From NCBI GenBank assembly GCA_947466085.1, contig CANIEC010000014.1:1-51998 (forward strand): a stretch of DNA of 51,998 nt. The letters run 5' to 3'. Below the pieces are notes generated by a model. The model was not told where the DNA came from. It did no database searches and saw nothing but the letters and a program-made list of their open reading frames with translations. Below, one piece after another: positions 24,089-32,399 of this stretch; positions within the stretch are counted from its first letter, which is position 1, and every line of letters begins with the position of its first letter. A program made the position numbers and the translations under genes. Source of the DNA: Rhodospirillales bacterium. Lineage in GTDB: Bacteria; Pseudomonadota; Alphaproteobacteria; Reyranellales; Reyranellaceae.

Positions 24089-25494
24089 TAGCGGCAGCGG
24101 ACCTCGCATCCTCCTACGAACTCGTCGTGATCGGCGGAGGGCCGGCCGGTCTCGCGGCGGCGGCGCTGGCCGCGCGGGCCGGCGTGTCGACCGTGCTGTT
24201 CGACGAGAATCCCGGCGTCGGCGGCCAGATCTATCGCGCCATCACCTCCACACCGGTCAAGAACCGCGCGATCCTGGGCGAGGACTATTGGGACGGCGCA
24301 GCCCTGGCCGACGAGGCGAAGGCGAGCGGGGCGCTGATCGTCAACGGCGCCACGGTGTGGAGCCTCGACCGGCAGCGGCTGGTCGGCGTCTCGATCGGCG
24401 GCAAGGCGCGCGTGATCGAGGCCAGCAGGGTCATCATCGCCACGGGATCTCAGGAGCGGCCGTTCCCGATTCCCGGCTGGACCCTGCCGGGCGTCATGAC
24501 GGCCGGCGCGGCCCAGACCGCGCTGAAGGCGCAGGGCCTCATCGTCGGCGGGCGGACGGTGCTGGCGGGCGGCGGGCCGCTGCTGTGGCTGCTGGCGGCG
24601 CAGACCCTGCGGGCGGGCGGCACGATCGATGCGATCCTCGACACCACGCCAAACCGCAACTGGCTGCAGGCGATTTTCCATCTGCCCGATTTCGCGCTGT
24701 CGCCGTACTTCGGCAAGGGGTTGGCGCTGTTGCGCGAGGTCCGGGCGAAGGTGCCGGTGCATCGTGCCCATACGATCGAGGCGGTCGGCACAGACCGGCT
24801 GCGCGAGGTCGTCTTCTCCGGGCCCGGCGGCACGCGACGCCTACCGGTCGACCTGCTGCTGCTGCACCAGGGGGTCGTGCCCAACGTCAATCTCGCCAAT
24901 GCGGCCGGCGTGGCACATGTCTGGAACGACCGACAGCTCTGCTTCGTGCCGGTGCTCGACGCCGATTTCGGCAGCTCGGTGCCGGGCATTGCCGTGGCCG
25001 GTGACGGTGCGGGGATCGCCGGCGGCACCGCCGCCGCCGAGCGCGGCCGCATCGCCGCCATCGCCGCGGTCCGCGCGCTCAAGCCGGAGGCGGTCGTGCC
25101 GGACACGCAGGCGATCCGCCAGCGCCTGCAGCGTGAGGAGATGGGACGGGCCTTTCTCGACTGTCTCAACCGGCCGGCCGATGCGTTCCGCCTGCCCGAG
25201 GGCGACACGATCGCCTGCCGCTGCGAGGAGGTCACCGCCAGGCAGGTCCGCGAGACGGCACAGATGGGCTGCGAGGGGCCGAACCAGATGAAGGCCTTCC
25301 TGCGCTGTGGCATGGGCCCCTGCCAGGGAAGACTCTGCGGTCTCACCGTCACCGAACTGATCGCCGCCGAGCGCAAGACCAGTCCGGACGAGGTCGGCTA
25401 CTACCGGCTGCGCCCGCCGGTGAAGCCGATCACGCTGGCCGAGCTCGCCTCGCTGCCGATCAGCGAGGCCGAACGCAAGGCCGTGGAGCGCTAG
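24085..25494 (+). CDS. NAD(P)/FAD-dependent oxidoreductase with BFD-like 2Fe-2S domain
   Basis: Protein of 469 aa. The first dinucleotide motif is VVIGGGPAGLAAAALAA (residues 14-30) with DENPGVGGQIY, and the second is TVLAGGGPLLWLLAA (158-172). The FAD strand GIAVAGDGAG lies at 301-310. A C-terminal Cys set C378, C380, C413 and C418 (ACRCEEVT, GMGPCQGRLC) marks a BFD/[2Fe-2S]-binding domain. This matches the alpha subunit of opine oxidase or HcnB-like proteins. It overlaps the ferredoxin gene by ATGA, so the subunits are made together. Confidence 0.9.
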   Translation: MIAAADLASSYELVVIGGGPAGLAAAALAARAGVSTVLFDENPGVGGQIYRAITSTPVKNRAILGEDYWDGAALADEAKASGALIVNGATVWSLDRQRLVGVSIGGKARVIEASRVIIATGSQERPFPIPGWTLPGVMTAGAAQTALKAQGLIVGGRTVLAGGGPLLWLLAAQTLRAGGTIDAILDTTPNRNWLQAIFHLPDFALSPYFGKGLALLREVRAKVPVHRAHTIEAVGTDRLREVVFSGPGGTRRLPVDLLLLHQGVVPNVNLANAAGVAHVWNDRQLCFVPVLDADFGSSVPGIAVAGDGAGIAGGTAAAERGRIAAIAAVRALKPEAVVPDTQAIRQRLQREEMGRAFLDCLNRPADAFRLPEGDTIACRCEEVTARQVRETAQMGCEGPNQMKAFLRCGMGPCQGRLCGLTVTELIAAERKTSPDEVGYYRLRPPVKPITLAELASLPISEAERKAVER

Positions 25495-25495
25495 C

Positions 25496-26611
25496 ATGGC
25501 ACGCACGGCCGATGTGGTGGTCATCGGCGGCGGCATCCACGGCTGCTCGACGGCGCTGCATCTGGCACTGCGCGGCCTGAAGCCGATCCTGATCGAGAAG
25601 GACTATGCCGGCCGCCATGCCTCCGGCGTGAATGCGGGCGGTGTACGCCAGCTCGCGCGCGACCTGCACGAGATCCCCCTGTCGATCTCGTCGATGGACA
25701 TCTGGGAGCGCATCGAGGAGCTGGTCGGCGACGATTGCGGCTTCGACGCCCACGGCACCGTGCTGGTGGCCGAGAGCGAGGCCGAATTGGCGGGCTTCCG
25801 CGAGCGGGTCGAGGATCTCCGCCTGCGCGGTTTCGTGCACGAGGAGCTGATCGATGCCGCCGAACTGCGGCGTCTGGTGCCTGCCGTGTCCGAACACTGT
25901 CCCGGCGGAGTCGTCTCGCGCCGCGACGGGGCCGCCGATCCGTTCCGCACGACCCAGGCCTTCCGTCGTCGCGCCGTCGAGAAGGGGGCGGAGGTGGTGG
26001 AAGGCGTGACCGTCACGGGCCTCTCCAGGAGTGGCGCCAACTGGCGGGTCGAGACGACGGACGGTGATTTCGAAGCACCGAAGATCGTGAACGCCGCCGG
26101 CGCCTGGGCCGACCGGATCGCGGCGATGCTGGGCGAGCCGGTGCCGCTGGCCGTCGTGGCGCCGATGCTGATGGTGACCAGCCGGCTGCCGGCCTTCATC
26201 AAGCCCGTGGTGATCCTGCGTGGCCGCAAGCTCTCCTTCAAGCAGCTCGACAACGGGACCGTGGTGATCGGCGGCGGCCATCTCTCGACGCCCTACCGCG
26301 ACAGCAATGAGACCGTGCTCGACTGGGAGAAGCTCGCGATCAGCGCCCGCACGGTGTGGGAGCTGTTCCCGGCCATGCACCAGGCCACGATCGTGCGCGC
26401 CTGGGCCGGCATCGAAGCCTACATGCCGGACGGCATTCCGGTTGTCGGCAAGAGTTCGACCTCCGAGGGCGTCTTCCACCAGTTCGGCTTCTCGACCCAC
26501 GGCTTCCAGCTCGGGCCGGGAACGGGAGCAATGATGGCGGAACTGGTCGCGACCGGCTCGACCAACACGCCGATCGACGGGCTGGGCATCGAGCGGTTTG
26601 CCGCGAAGTAA
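25496..26611 (+). CDS. FAD-binding amine oxidase, OoxB/HcnC-like
   Basis: Protein of 371 aa. The FAD motif VVVIGGGIHGCSTALHLALRG is near the N-terminus, with the pattern ASGVNAGGVRQLARD next to the flavin. It ends with FGFSTHGFQLGPGTGAMMAELV, the typical DAO-family close. It is a second, distinct DAO-family enzyme in the operon. Two such oxidases with one alpha/2Fe-2S pair suggests two successive or alternative substrates. It starts one base after the previous stop. The dispersed palindromic element begins just after its stop codon. Confidence 0.88.
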   Translation: MARTADVVVIGGGIHGCSTALHLALRGLKPILIEKDYAGRHASGVNAGGVRQLARDLHEIPLSISSMDIWERIEELVGDDCGFDAHGTVLVAESEAELAGFRERVEDLRLRGFVHEELIDAAELRRLVPAVSEHCPGGVVSRRDGAADPFRTTQAFRRRAVEKGAEVVEGVTVTGLSRSGANWRVETTDGDFEAPKIVNAAGAWADRIAAMLGEPVPLAVVAPMLMVTSRLPAFIKPVVILRGRKLSFKQLDNGTVVIGGGHLSTPYRDSNETVLDWEKLAISARTVWELFPAMHQATIVRAWAGIEAYMPDGIPVVGKSSTSEGVFHQFGFSTHGFQLGPGTGAMMAELVATGSTNTPIDGLGIERFAAK

Positions 26612-26615
26612 GAGC

Positions 26616-26729
26616 AAGGGTCCCTCGCTTGCGCTCGGGATGACAAACTTGCCGGAATGCCTGGCGTGCGCCGACGCACTGCATAACGACCAACAAAACT
26701 GTCATCCCGAGCGTCAGCGAGGGACCTTT
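26616..26729. repeat. Dispersed palindromic element, copy 1
   Basis: Two near-reverse-complementary arms of about 30 nt (26616-26645 and 26700-26729) flank a 54-nt spacer. The inner part of the left arm reads GGTCCCTCGC ... CTCGGGATGACA; the right arm has TGTCATCCCGAGCG ... GCGAGGGACC. It fills the convergent gap between the oxidase operon and the GST gene and covers the GST stop codon. A closely related copy with identical arm logic is at 40418-40516. Such CTCRGGATGACA elements are widely scattered in bacterial genomes (from memory). Confidence 0.8.
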
Positions 26730-27663
26730 AGCTCATGGACCGCCAGTCGTACCCCAGCCGCGGAAAGTGCACCGCGACCTGGCCGACTTCGTCGTTCTCA
26801 TGCAGGAGCGCGATCTCGTCGGCATCGATGAAGTGCACCTCGCCCTCGATCCAGTCCCTGGCATTGTCGGAGGCGCGCACGCGGGCGCGCTGGCGGGGCA
26901 GGGGATCGCCTTCCTGTGGCTCTGAGGGACGCGGGCTCGCCGGCGTCGCGGCCCGGGCCTCGGCAAGGGCTACGTCGGCATCGATGTCGATGCGGTTGCC
27001 GTGGCCGATCGCCGCCATGCGCTCGCGCCAGGCGAGCAGGCGCGGATAGGGGGCCAGTACCTCGCGGCAGTCGATGTGGCGGCCGCGGAAGAACCACACG
27101 ACGTGATAGGTGGCGAAGTCGGCGATGCAGGGCGCGTCGCCCAGCAGATAGGGCCGTCCATCCGACAGCATGTCGGCAATCCATTTCACCTGCGGCCGCA
27201 CGAGCTGGAGATTGCGGAAGGCGGCCTTGCGCACCGCCTCGATCGACGGCATCGGCAGGCCGTGCAGTTTGGCGCGGTCGGCGTGCAGTCCTTCGGGCAT
27301 GTGGTCGGCGTTGATACCCGAGACGTAGAGAGCGGTCGGCCGCATGAACTGCTGCTCGGCCCACCAGGCGATGGCGTCGGCCATGCCCGAGGTGCTCGGA
27401 GGATAGAAGGTCGGCTGTGGCACGCGTCGCTCCAGCTCACGGGCGATCAGCTTCGTATCGCACCAGACATCGGCGCCGTCCTGCAGCACCGGCGTGCGGC
27501 GATAACCGCCGGTCAGCGGCGTGAGCTTGGGCTTGGGCGCGATGGGCGGGATCTCGACGGCCCGCCAGGCCAGGCCCTTGAAGCCCATCATCAGGCGCGC
27601 CTTCTCGGCGAAGTTCGAGAAGTCGTACTGGTGGAGGATCAGGGAGGTCCGACGGGGAGTCAC
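26728..27663 (-). CDS. Glutathione S-transferase with C-terminal extension
   Basis: Protein of 311 aa. The N-terminal thioredoxin-like domain is LILHQYDFSNFAEKARLMMGF, with the cis-Pro in GGYRRTPVLQDG. An all-helical domain follows (about 90-225). The last 75 or so residues are an extra beta-rich module (ARVRASDNARDW ... VGQVAVHFPRLGYDW). Many alphaproteobacterial GSTs share this extended form. The GTG start overlaps the TGA of the PhyH gene upstream (GTGA). Detoxifying conjugation or isomerisation is the likely role; the substrate is unknown. Confidence 0.87.
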   Translation of the reverse strand: MTPRRTSLILHQYDFSNFAEKARLMMGFKGLAWRAVEIPPIAPKPKLTPLTGGYRRTPVLQDGADVWCDTKLIARELERRVPQPTFYPPSTSGMADAIAWWAEQQFMRPTALYVSGINADHMPEGLHADRAKLHGLPMPSIEAVRKAAFRNLQLVRPQVKWIADMLSDGRPYLLGDAPCIADFATYHVVWFFRGRHIDCREVLAPYPRLLAWRERMAAIGHGNRIDIDADVALAEARAATPASPRPSEPQEGDPLPRQRARVRASDNARDWIEGEVHFIDADEIALLHENDEVGQVAVHFPRLGYDWRSMS

Positions 27664-28457
27664 GCCGCCTTCAGGACGCCGTCGTCCGCCTCGAGGGGCA
27701 GGGGATTCCAGTTACGCGACACGACCCAGTCCGGTCGTGGATTATCGCCGAGCTGCGGCTTGTTGGCGACTGTGTTGCAGGAAACGTAGATGTGCCAGCG
27801 GTCGTCGGCCGAGAGATTGTGGCCGGACGCGTGCAGCACGTTGCAGTGGAACAGCACGCAGGTGCCGGCCCGGCCGGTGACGGCAACCGGCTCGGGCGAA
27901 CTCTTCAGGATCTCGATCATCCGTTGCTTCGGCATCGCCCAGAACTTGTAGGAGGTCGATTCGTCGTAGACCGGTTCGATGCGGCCGAGCTTGTGGCTGC
28001 CGGGGATGAGGTACAGCGCGCCGCCCATCTCCGTCGTGTCGGTCATCATCAGGTTGAAGGTCGCCATGTCGGGCCGCCGGCAGCCGTCACGCATCCACGA
28101 GCCGTAGTCCTGGTGCCACTGCCAGACCGTGCCCTCGATGGCAGGCTTGGTGTTGATCTTGGTGTGATAGACGTAGACGCCTTCGTCCTTCAGCACCTGC
28201 TGCACCGGCCGCAGCAGGCGCGGCGTGCGGACCAGCGCGTGGAAGGGCTTCGAACGGGTCGCGCCGTCGTTCTCGTGGACGCGGAAGATGGTTCGGACGC
28301 CGCCGGTATGCTCGCGCACGACCTCCTCGCTGTCGACGCCGGAGAGGCGGGCGACCTCGCGGCGCAGCACCGCCACTTCGCTGCGGTCGAACAGGTCTGG
28401 GAACACGAGGAAACCGTCGCGATCGAATTGCTCGATCTGTTGGTCCGTCAACTCCAT
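27660..28457 (-). CDS. Phytanoyl-CoA dioxygenase (PhyH) family protein
   Basis: Protein of 265 aa. The iron ligands are H115-x-D117 (WQWHQDYG) and H208 (NVLHASGHN). The MGGALYLIPGSHKLG block is the family hallmark (EctD, PhyH and related oxygenases). It hydroxylates an unactivated carbon using 2-oxoglutarate. It is translationally coupled to the GST gene by a GTGA overlap. The IPNS-like oxygenase gene lies upstream on the same strand, so the three minus-strand genes form one cluster. Confidence 0.9.
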   Translation of the reverse strand: MELTDQQIEQFDRDGFLVFPDLFDRSEVAVLRREVARLSGVDSEEVVREHTGGVRTIFRVHENDGATRSKPFHALVRTPRLLRPVQQVLKDEGVYVYHTKINTKPAIEGTVWQWHQDYGSWMRDGCRRPDMATFNLMMTDTTEMGGALYLIPGSHKLGRIEPVYDESTSYKFWAMPKQRMIEILKSSPEPVAVTGRAGTCVLFHCNVLHASGHNLSADDRWHIYVSCNTVANKPQLGDNPRPDWVVSRNWNPLPLEADDGVLKAA

Positions 28458-28539
28458 GACGCGGCCTCCCTTGTTGCTCTTCGGCGTTTTGCCGACGCTA
28501 ACGCAAGGGTCCGACGGGGAGTAGGGGATTCTGGCCGTC

Positions 28540-29544
28540 TCAGGCGGCTGTGACGATGGGTGCCGCTGTGCGGGCGAAGCGGGCGTTGCGATAGGCGGCG
28601 ACGGTCACCGCGGGATATTTCGCCGGACGGTCCGCCGTGGCGCAGCCCGGCAGGCATTCGATCAGCGCATCGTAGGCCGGCGCCACGAAGTAGGCGATGG
28701 ACAGGCGCCGGGCGCCGCCGCCCGCGCGCGGATTGGCCACGCGATGCAGGGTCGACCGGAAGCGGTCGTTCGACCAGCGCATCAGGAGATCGCCGATGTT
28801 GACCACGAATCCCTCCTCGACCGGCGGCGCCTCGTGCCACTTGCCGTCGAGGTCGCGCACTTCGAGTCCGCCATCGGCGGCTTCGTTCTTCAGGATCGTC
28901 ATCATGCCGAGGTCGGTGTGCTCGCCGGCGCGCAGCTGTCCCGGCCGGGGAAGCTGGTGCTGGGCGGGATAGTTGAGCGCCCGCAACATGCTGCAATGGC
29001 GCGCGAGGGCACCCGCGAACCAGTCCTCCGGCAGGTCGAGCGACAGGGCGAAGATCCGGCTGATCGTGTCCTGCAGGCCTTCCATCGCCGTCCAGTAGGC
29101 CCGCCAGGCAGGCTCGAAGCCGGGACGGTCCGAGGGCCAGAGGTTGGCGGCGTAATTCGGGTAGGCGCCGGGCGCGCTGTGATACCAGGGATCGTCGGCG
29201 GGCACGTCGAGCGGTCCGATCGCGAACACCTCCTTGTAGTCGGGCGGGGTCTCGTTGCCCGCCAGCCGCGCCAGGGTCTCCGTGCCCTCGGCGTGATAGG
29301 CACGGTTCTGCTCGGGCCGCGGGCGTGCCACCTCCATCTTCCGGGGTGTCGGCAGGTCGAAGAAATCCCGCGAAACCGAGCGCATCGCCTCGATCGTCCC
29401 GTCGGGCACCCGGTGTCCGACGATGGCGAAGAAGCCGATCGACTCGCAGGCGGTACGGACCTGATCGGCGACCGCACGACGGCCGGACGGGCCGCCGTCG
29501 AACCAGGGTCCAAGATCGATGATGGGAAAGGCAGAGCTTGTCAT
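28540..29544 (-). CDS. Isopenicillin N synthase-like 2-oxoglutarate oxygenase
   Basis: Protein of 334 aa. The N-terminal DIOX_N domain is FPIIDLGPWFDGGP. The Fe(II) motif is H-x-D in GEHTDLGMMTIL, with the distal His in STLHRVANP and the 2-oxoglutarate Arg-x-Ser in RRLSIAYF. Bacterial members of this family are mostly uncharacterised hydroxylases. The ATG at 29544 has GAGG upstream and begins the conserved domain. It is divergent from the FMN hydroxy-acid oxidase at 29707. Confidence 0.88.
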   Translation of the reverse strand: MTSSAFPIIDLGPWFDGGPSGRRAVADQVRTACESIGFFAIVGHRVPDGTIEAMRSVSRDFFDLPTPRKMEVARPRPEQNRAYHAEGTETLARLAGNETPPDYKEVFAIGPLDVPADDPWYHSAPGAYPNYAANLWPSDRPGFEPAWRAYWTAMEGLQDTISRIFALSLDLPEDWFAGALARHCSMLRALNYPAQHQLPRPGQLRAGEHTDLGMMTILKNEAADGGLEVRDLDGKWHEAPPVEEGFVVNIGDLLMRWSNDRFRSTLHRVANPRAGGGARRLSIAYFVAPAYDALIECLPGCATADRPAKYPAVTVAAYRNARFARTAAPIVTAA

Positions 29545-29706
29545 CCTGGGCCTCGTCCGGTTTTCCCGAACAGGGCTGCAAGCGGCATGCCAGCGGCGCC
29601 GTCGGTCACGGGACGCGGGGCGGAACGCGGCTCTGGCCGGATTCGTCAAAGCGGGTCAAACTGTTGCAAACGAATGGCAGCAGCCGACGGATCGAGGAGT
29701 GAGACG

Positions 29707-30876
29707 ATGGACGGCGTGGTGAACATCGATGATCTGCGCAAGCTCGCCAAGAAGCGGCTGCCCAAGATCGCCTACGACTTCATCGAGGGCGGCACCGACG
29801 ACGAGGTCGGCCTCGTCACCAACGAGCAGGCGTTCCGCAAGGCGCGCATCGTGCCGCGCTACCTGGTCGATGTCTCGGTGCGCGACCAGTCGACCACCCT
29901 GTTCGGCCGCACCTACTCCAGCCCGATAGGCATCGCGCCCACGGGCCTCGCCGGCCTGTTCCGCCACGGCGCCGACCTGATGCTGGCCGAGGCGGCGCGC
30001 GACGCCAACGTGCCGTTCATCATGTCGGGTTCGAGCACCGGCTCGATCGAGGATCTCGGCAAGCTGGCGCCGGACCATGGCTGGTACCAGCTCTATTCTG
30101 CCAAGGACCAGGCCGTCTCGGAGGACATGATCAAGCGCTCGGCCGATGCCGGCCTGCGGACCCTGGTCTTCACGGTCGACGTGCCCGAGGGCTCCAACCG
30201 CGAGCGCAACACGCGCAACGGCTGGTCGCGCCCGCTCAAGCTCACATGGAAGACCAAGTTCGAGGCGCTGATGCACCCGGCCTGGATGATGCAGTGGTTC
30301 CGCCACGGCACGCCCTTTTTCGACAACTGGGCCAAATATGCCGGTCCCGATGCGACGGCTGACAAGGTGGCCGACATGGTCGCCTACCAGAACCGCGCGC
30401 CGATGACGTGGAAGCATGTCGAGCGCTTCCGCGAACTGTGGAAGGGCAACTTCGTGCTGAAGGGGATCATGCATCCCGACGACGCGATCCGCGCCCACTC
30501 GATGGGCGTCGATGGCGTCATGGTCTCCAACCATGGCGCCCGGCAGCTCGACCTGGCGCCGTCGCCGCTCGAGGTGCTGCCGGCGATCCGCGACGCCGTG
30601 GGCGACAAGATGACGGTGATGTTCGACGGCGGCGTCCGCCGCGGCCTCGACGCCATCATCGCGCTGTGCATGGGCGCCAAGTTCGTGTTCGTCGGCCGGC
30701 CGACGCTCTACGGCGTCACGGCCGGCGGCGTGGCGGGCGCGTCCAAGGCGCTGGAGATCTTCCGGCGCGAGGTCGACATCAGCATGGCCCAGATCGGCGC
30801 CACCCGGATCGCCGATCTCGGCCCGCAGTTCATGATGTGGCAGGACGAGGAGGATCTGCGCCGCAACCGGCGCTGA
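29707..30876 (+). CDS. FMN-dependent alpha-hydroxy-acid oxidase/dehydrogenase
   Basis: Protein of 389 aa of the LldD/glycolate oxidase family. It opens with IDDLRKLAKKRLPKIAYDFIEGG. The FMN site includes PIGIAPTGL and the YQLYSAKD strand. The catalytic His is in VSNHGARQLD, and the phosphate site is in DGGVRRGLDAI. These enzymes oxidise L-2-hydroxy acids (lactate, mandelate, glycolate) to keto acids. GGAG precedes the ATG. It is divergent from the dioxygenase cluster, which may supply hydroxylated acids to it; that link is inference. Confidence 0.9.
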   Translation: MDGVVNIDDLRKLAKKRLPKIAYDFIEGGTDDEVGLVTNEQAFRKARIVPRYLVDVSVRDQSTTLFGRTYSSPIGIAPTGLAGLFRHGADLMLAEAARDANVPFIMSGSSTGSIEDLGKLAPDHGWYQLYSAKDQAVSEDMIKRSADAGLRTLVFTVDVPEGSNRERNTRNGWSRPLKLTWKTKFEALMHPAWMMQWFRHGTPFFDNWAKYAGPDATADKVADMVAYQNRAPMTWKHVERFRELWKGNFVLKGIMHPDDAIRAHSMGVDGVMVSNHGARQLDLAPSPLEVLPAIRDAVGDKMTVMFDGGVRRGLDAIIALCMGAKFVFVGRPTLYGVTAGGVAGASKALEIFRREVDISMAQIGATRIADLGPQFMMWQDEEDLRRNRR

Positions 30877-30927
30877 CCCTCGCAGCACCGGGCGGTCCTC
30901 CCTTGGCGGTCACCTTCGGACCCCGTT

Positions 30928-31037
30928 AGCAGCAGCGAGGTCAGAGCGAAGGCTTTGGGGCGTCGGCTGTTGGCGCGCTGCCGATCCTGTTCATCCGCAA
31001 GCTCTCCAAGCGGGCGCAGGACGTCATGCTGGGCTGA
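30928..31037 (+). pseudogene. Remnant of a ZIP family metal transporter (first helix)
   Basis: Between in-frame stops one frame reads FGASAVGALPILFIRKL then SKRAQDVMLG and ends at TGA. ZIP transporters typically show this ALPVLF...LSxRAQDxMLG helix followed by FAAGVM, and the stop falls exactly where that would begin. No start codon or further family sequence follows. It looks like the decayed start of a zinc or divalent metal transporter. The rest of the 30877-31048 gap has no feature I recognise. Confidence 0.42.
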
Positions 31038-31042
31038 GGACC

Positions 31043-31080
31043 AAAGAAAAAGCCTCCTCCGCCGGAGCAGAGGAGGCTTT
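31043..31080 (-). terminator. Rho-independent terminator of the thiolase/FadB genes
   Basis: An 11-bp perfect stem (31049-31059 with 31070-31080, AAGCCTCCTC against GAGGAGGCTT) with a 10-nt loop is followed on the minus strand by TTTTTCTTT (31043-31050). It lies 21 nt after the thiolase stop codon, in the right place to end this operon. Confidence 0.9.
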
Positions 31081-31100
31081 CCTTAGTCGTTAGCAGTGGA

Positions 31101-32291
31101 TCAGTGCACGACCTCGAACAGGCCGGCGGCGCCCATGCCGCCGCCGATGCACATGGTCACGACGACGTTCTTGGCCTTGCGGCGACGGCCCTCGATCAGG
31201 GCGTGGCCGGTGCAGCGCGCGCCGGTCATGCCGAACGGATGGCCGATCGAGATCGAGCCGCCGTTGACGTTCAGCTTCTCGTTGGGGATGCCGAGCTTGT
31301 CGCGGCAGTAGAGGACCTGCACCGCGAAGGCTTCGTTCAGCTCCCAGAGGTCGATGTCGTCCATCTTGAGGCCGAACCGCTTCAGGAGCTTCGGGATCGC
31401 GTAGACCGGGCCGATGCCCATTTCGTCGGGCTCGCAGCCGGCGACGACCAGGCCCTTGTAGATGCCGAGCGGCTTCAGGCCGCGCTTGGCGGCTTCGGCA
31501 TCGCTCATGATGACCGCGGCCGAGGCGCCGTCGGAGAGCTGGCTGGCGTTGCCGGCGGTGATCCACTTGTCGGGACCGGCGACCGGCTGCAGCTTGGCCA
31601 GGCCCTCGAGCGTCGTGTCGGGACGATTGCCCTCGTCCTTGGTGAGCTTCACCGTCTTGCGGGTGGTCTCGTTGGTGTTCTTGTCGGTGACCAGCATCGT
31701 GGTCTCCATCGGCACGATCTCGTCATCGAACTTGCCGGCCTGCTGGCCCGCCGCGGTGCGCAGCTGGCTCTGCAGCGAGTACTCGTCCTGGGCCTCGCGG
31801 CTGATGCCGTAGCGCGCGGCGACGGTGTCGGCCGTCGTGATCATGGCGTGGTAGATGCCGGGCACATGCTCCTGCACCCACGGGTTCACGAGGCGGTTCT
31901 TGTTGCCACCCGGCGGGCCCTGGACCAGCGACACCGACTCGAGGCCGCCGGCGATCATCACCGGCACCTTGTCGACCAGCACACGCTGGGCGGCCATCGA
32001 GATGGTCTGCAGGCCCGAGGAGCAGAAGCGGTTGACGGTCACGCCCGAGACGCTGACCGGGGCGCCGGCGCGCATCGCCGAGACGCGAGCGACGTTGGAG
32101 CCCGTGGTGCCTTCCGGCGCGGCGCAGCCCAGGATCACGTCCTCGACTTCGGCCAGGTCGACCTTGGCGCGCTCGGCGGCGTGCTTGATCACGTGCGCGC
32201 CCAGGTCGGCGCCGTGCGTGTCGTTGAAGATGCCGCGGAATGCCTTGCCGATCGGCGTGCGGGCGGTGGAGACGATTACTGCATCAGCCAT
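31101..32291 (-). CDS. fadA: Acetyl-CoA acyltransferase (thiolase), fatty acid beta-oxidation
   Basis: Protein of 396 aa. The catalytic Cys90 is in [11 protein letters not shown]. The His motif is in [14 protein letters not shown] and the second Cys in [17 protein letters not shown]. These match the degradative thiolase family, which cleaves 3-ketoacyl-CoA to acetyl-CoA and a shortened acyl-CoA. It lies downstream of the FadB-like gene on the same strand, separated by 108 bp holding a GC-rich inverted repeat. A strong terminator follows it. Confidence 0.93.
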   Translation of the reverse strand: MADAVIVSTARTPIGKAFRGIFNDTHGADLGAHVIKHAAERAKVDLAEVEDVILGCAAPEGTTGSNVARVSAMRAGAPVSVSGVTVNRFCSSGLQTISMAAQRVLVDKVPVMIAGGLESVSLVQGPPGGNKNRLVNPWVQEHVPGIYHAMITTADTVAARYGISREAQDEYSLQSQLRTAAGQQAGKFDDEIVPMETTMLVTDKNTNETTRKTVKLTKDEGNRPDTTLEGLAKLQPVAGPDKWITAGNASQLSDGASAAVIMSDAEAAKRGLKPLGIYKGLVVAGCEPDEMGIGPVYAIPKLLKRFGLKMDDIDLWELNEAFAVQVLYCRDKLGIPNEKLNVNGGSISIGHPFGMTGARCTGHALIEGRRRKAKNVVVTMCIGGGMGAAGLFEVVH

Positions 32292-32329
32292 TTGAGTTTC
32301 CTTCCAGATAGAACCTTGGTGTCGCTTTC

Positions 32330-32381
32330 CCCCTCCGCCCTTCGGGCACCTCCCCCGTCAGACGGGGGAGGCAGGGAGGGG
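32330..32381. repeat. GC-rich compound inverted repeat between fadB and fadA genes
   Basis: The inner palindrome has 11-bp arms (CCTCCCCCGTC, 32349-32359, and GACGGGGGAGG, 32361-32371). It is framed by CCCCTCC (32330-32336) and GGAGGGG (32375-32381), with a small GCCC-TTC-GGGC hairpin in between. There is no T tract, so a strong terminator is unlikely. Similar CCCCCGTC/GACGGGGG repeats occur scattered in alphaproteobacterial genomes (from memory). It could partly attenuate or protect the downstream message. Confidence 0.7.
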
Positions 32382-32399
32382 TGAGCCACAGTCGTTGAA

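Noticed and set aside
22690-26611. Hydrogen cyanide synthase genes (hcnABC)
   Set aside because: The subunit types are similar, but the operon holds a second DAO-type oxidase, an ABC importer and a phosphatase, and the LysR regulator fits amine or opine use better.
29540-29552. Further copy of the GTCATCCTG palindromic element
   Set aside because: Only a short stretch matches, and it lies at the start codon of the IPNS-like gene without a paired arm.
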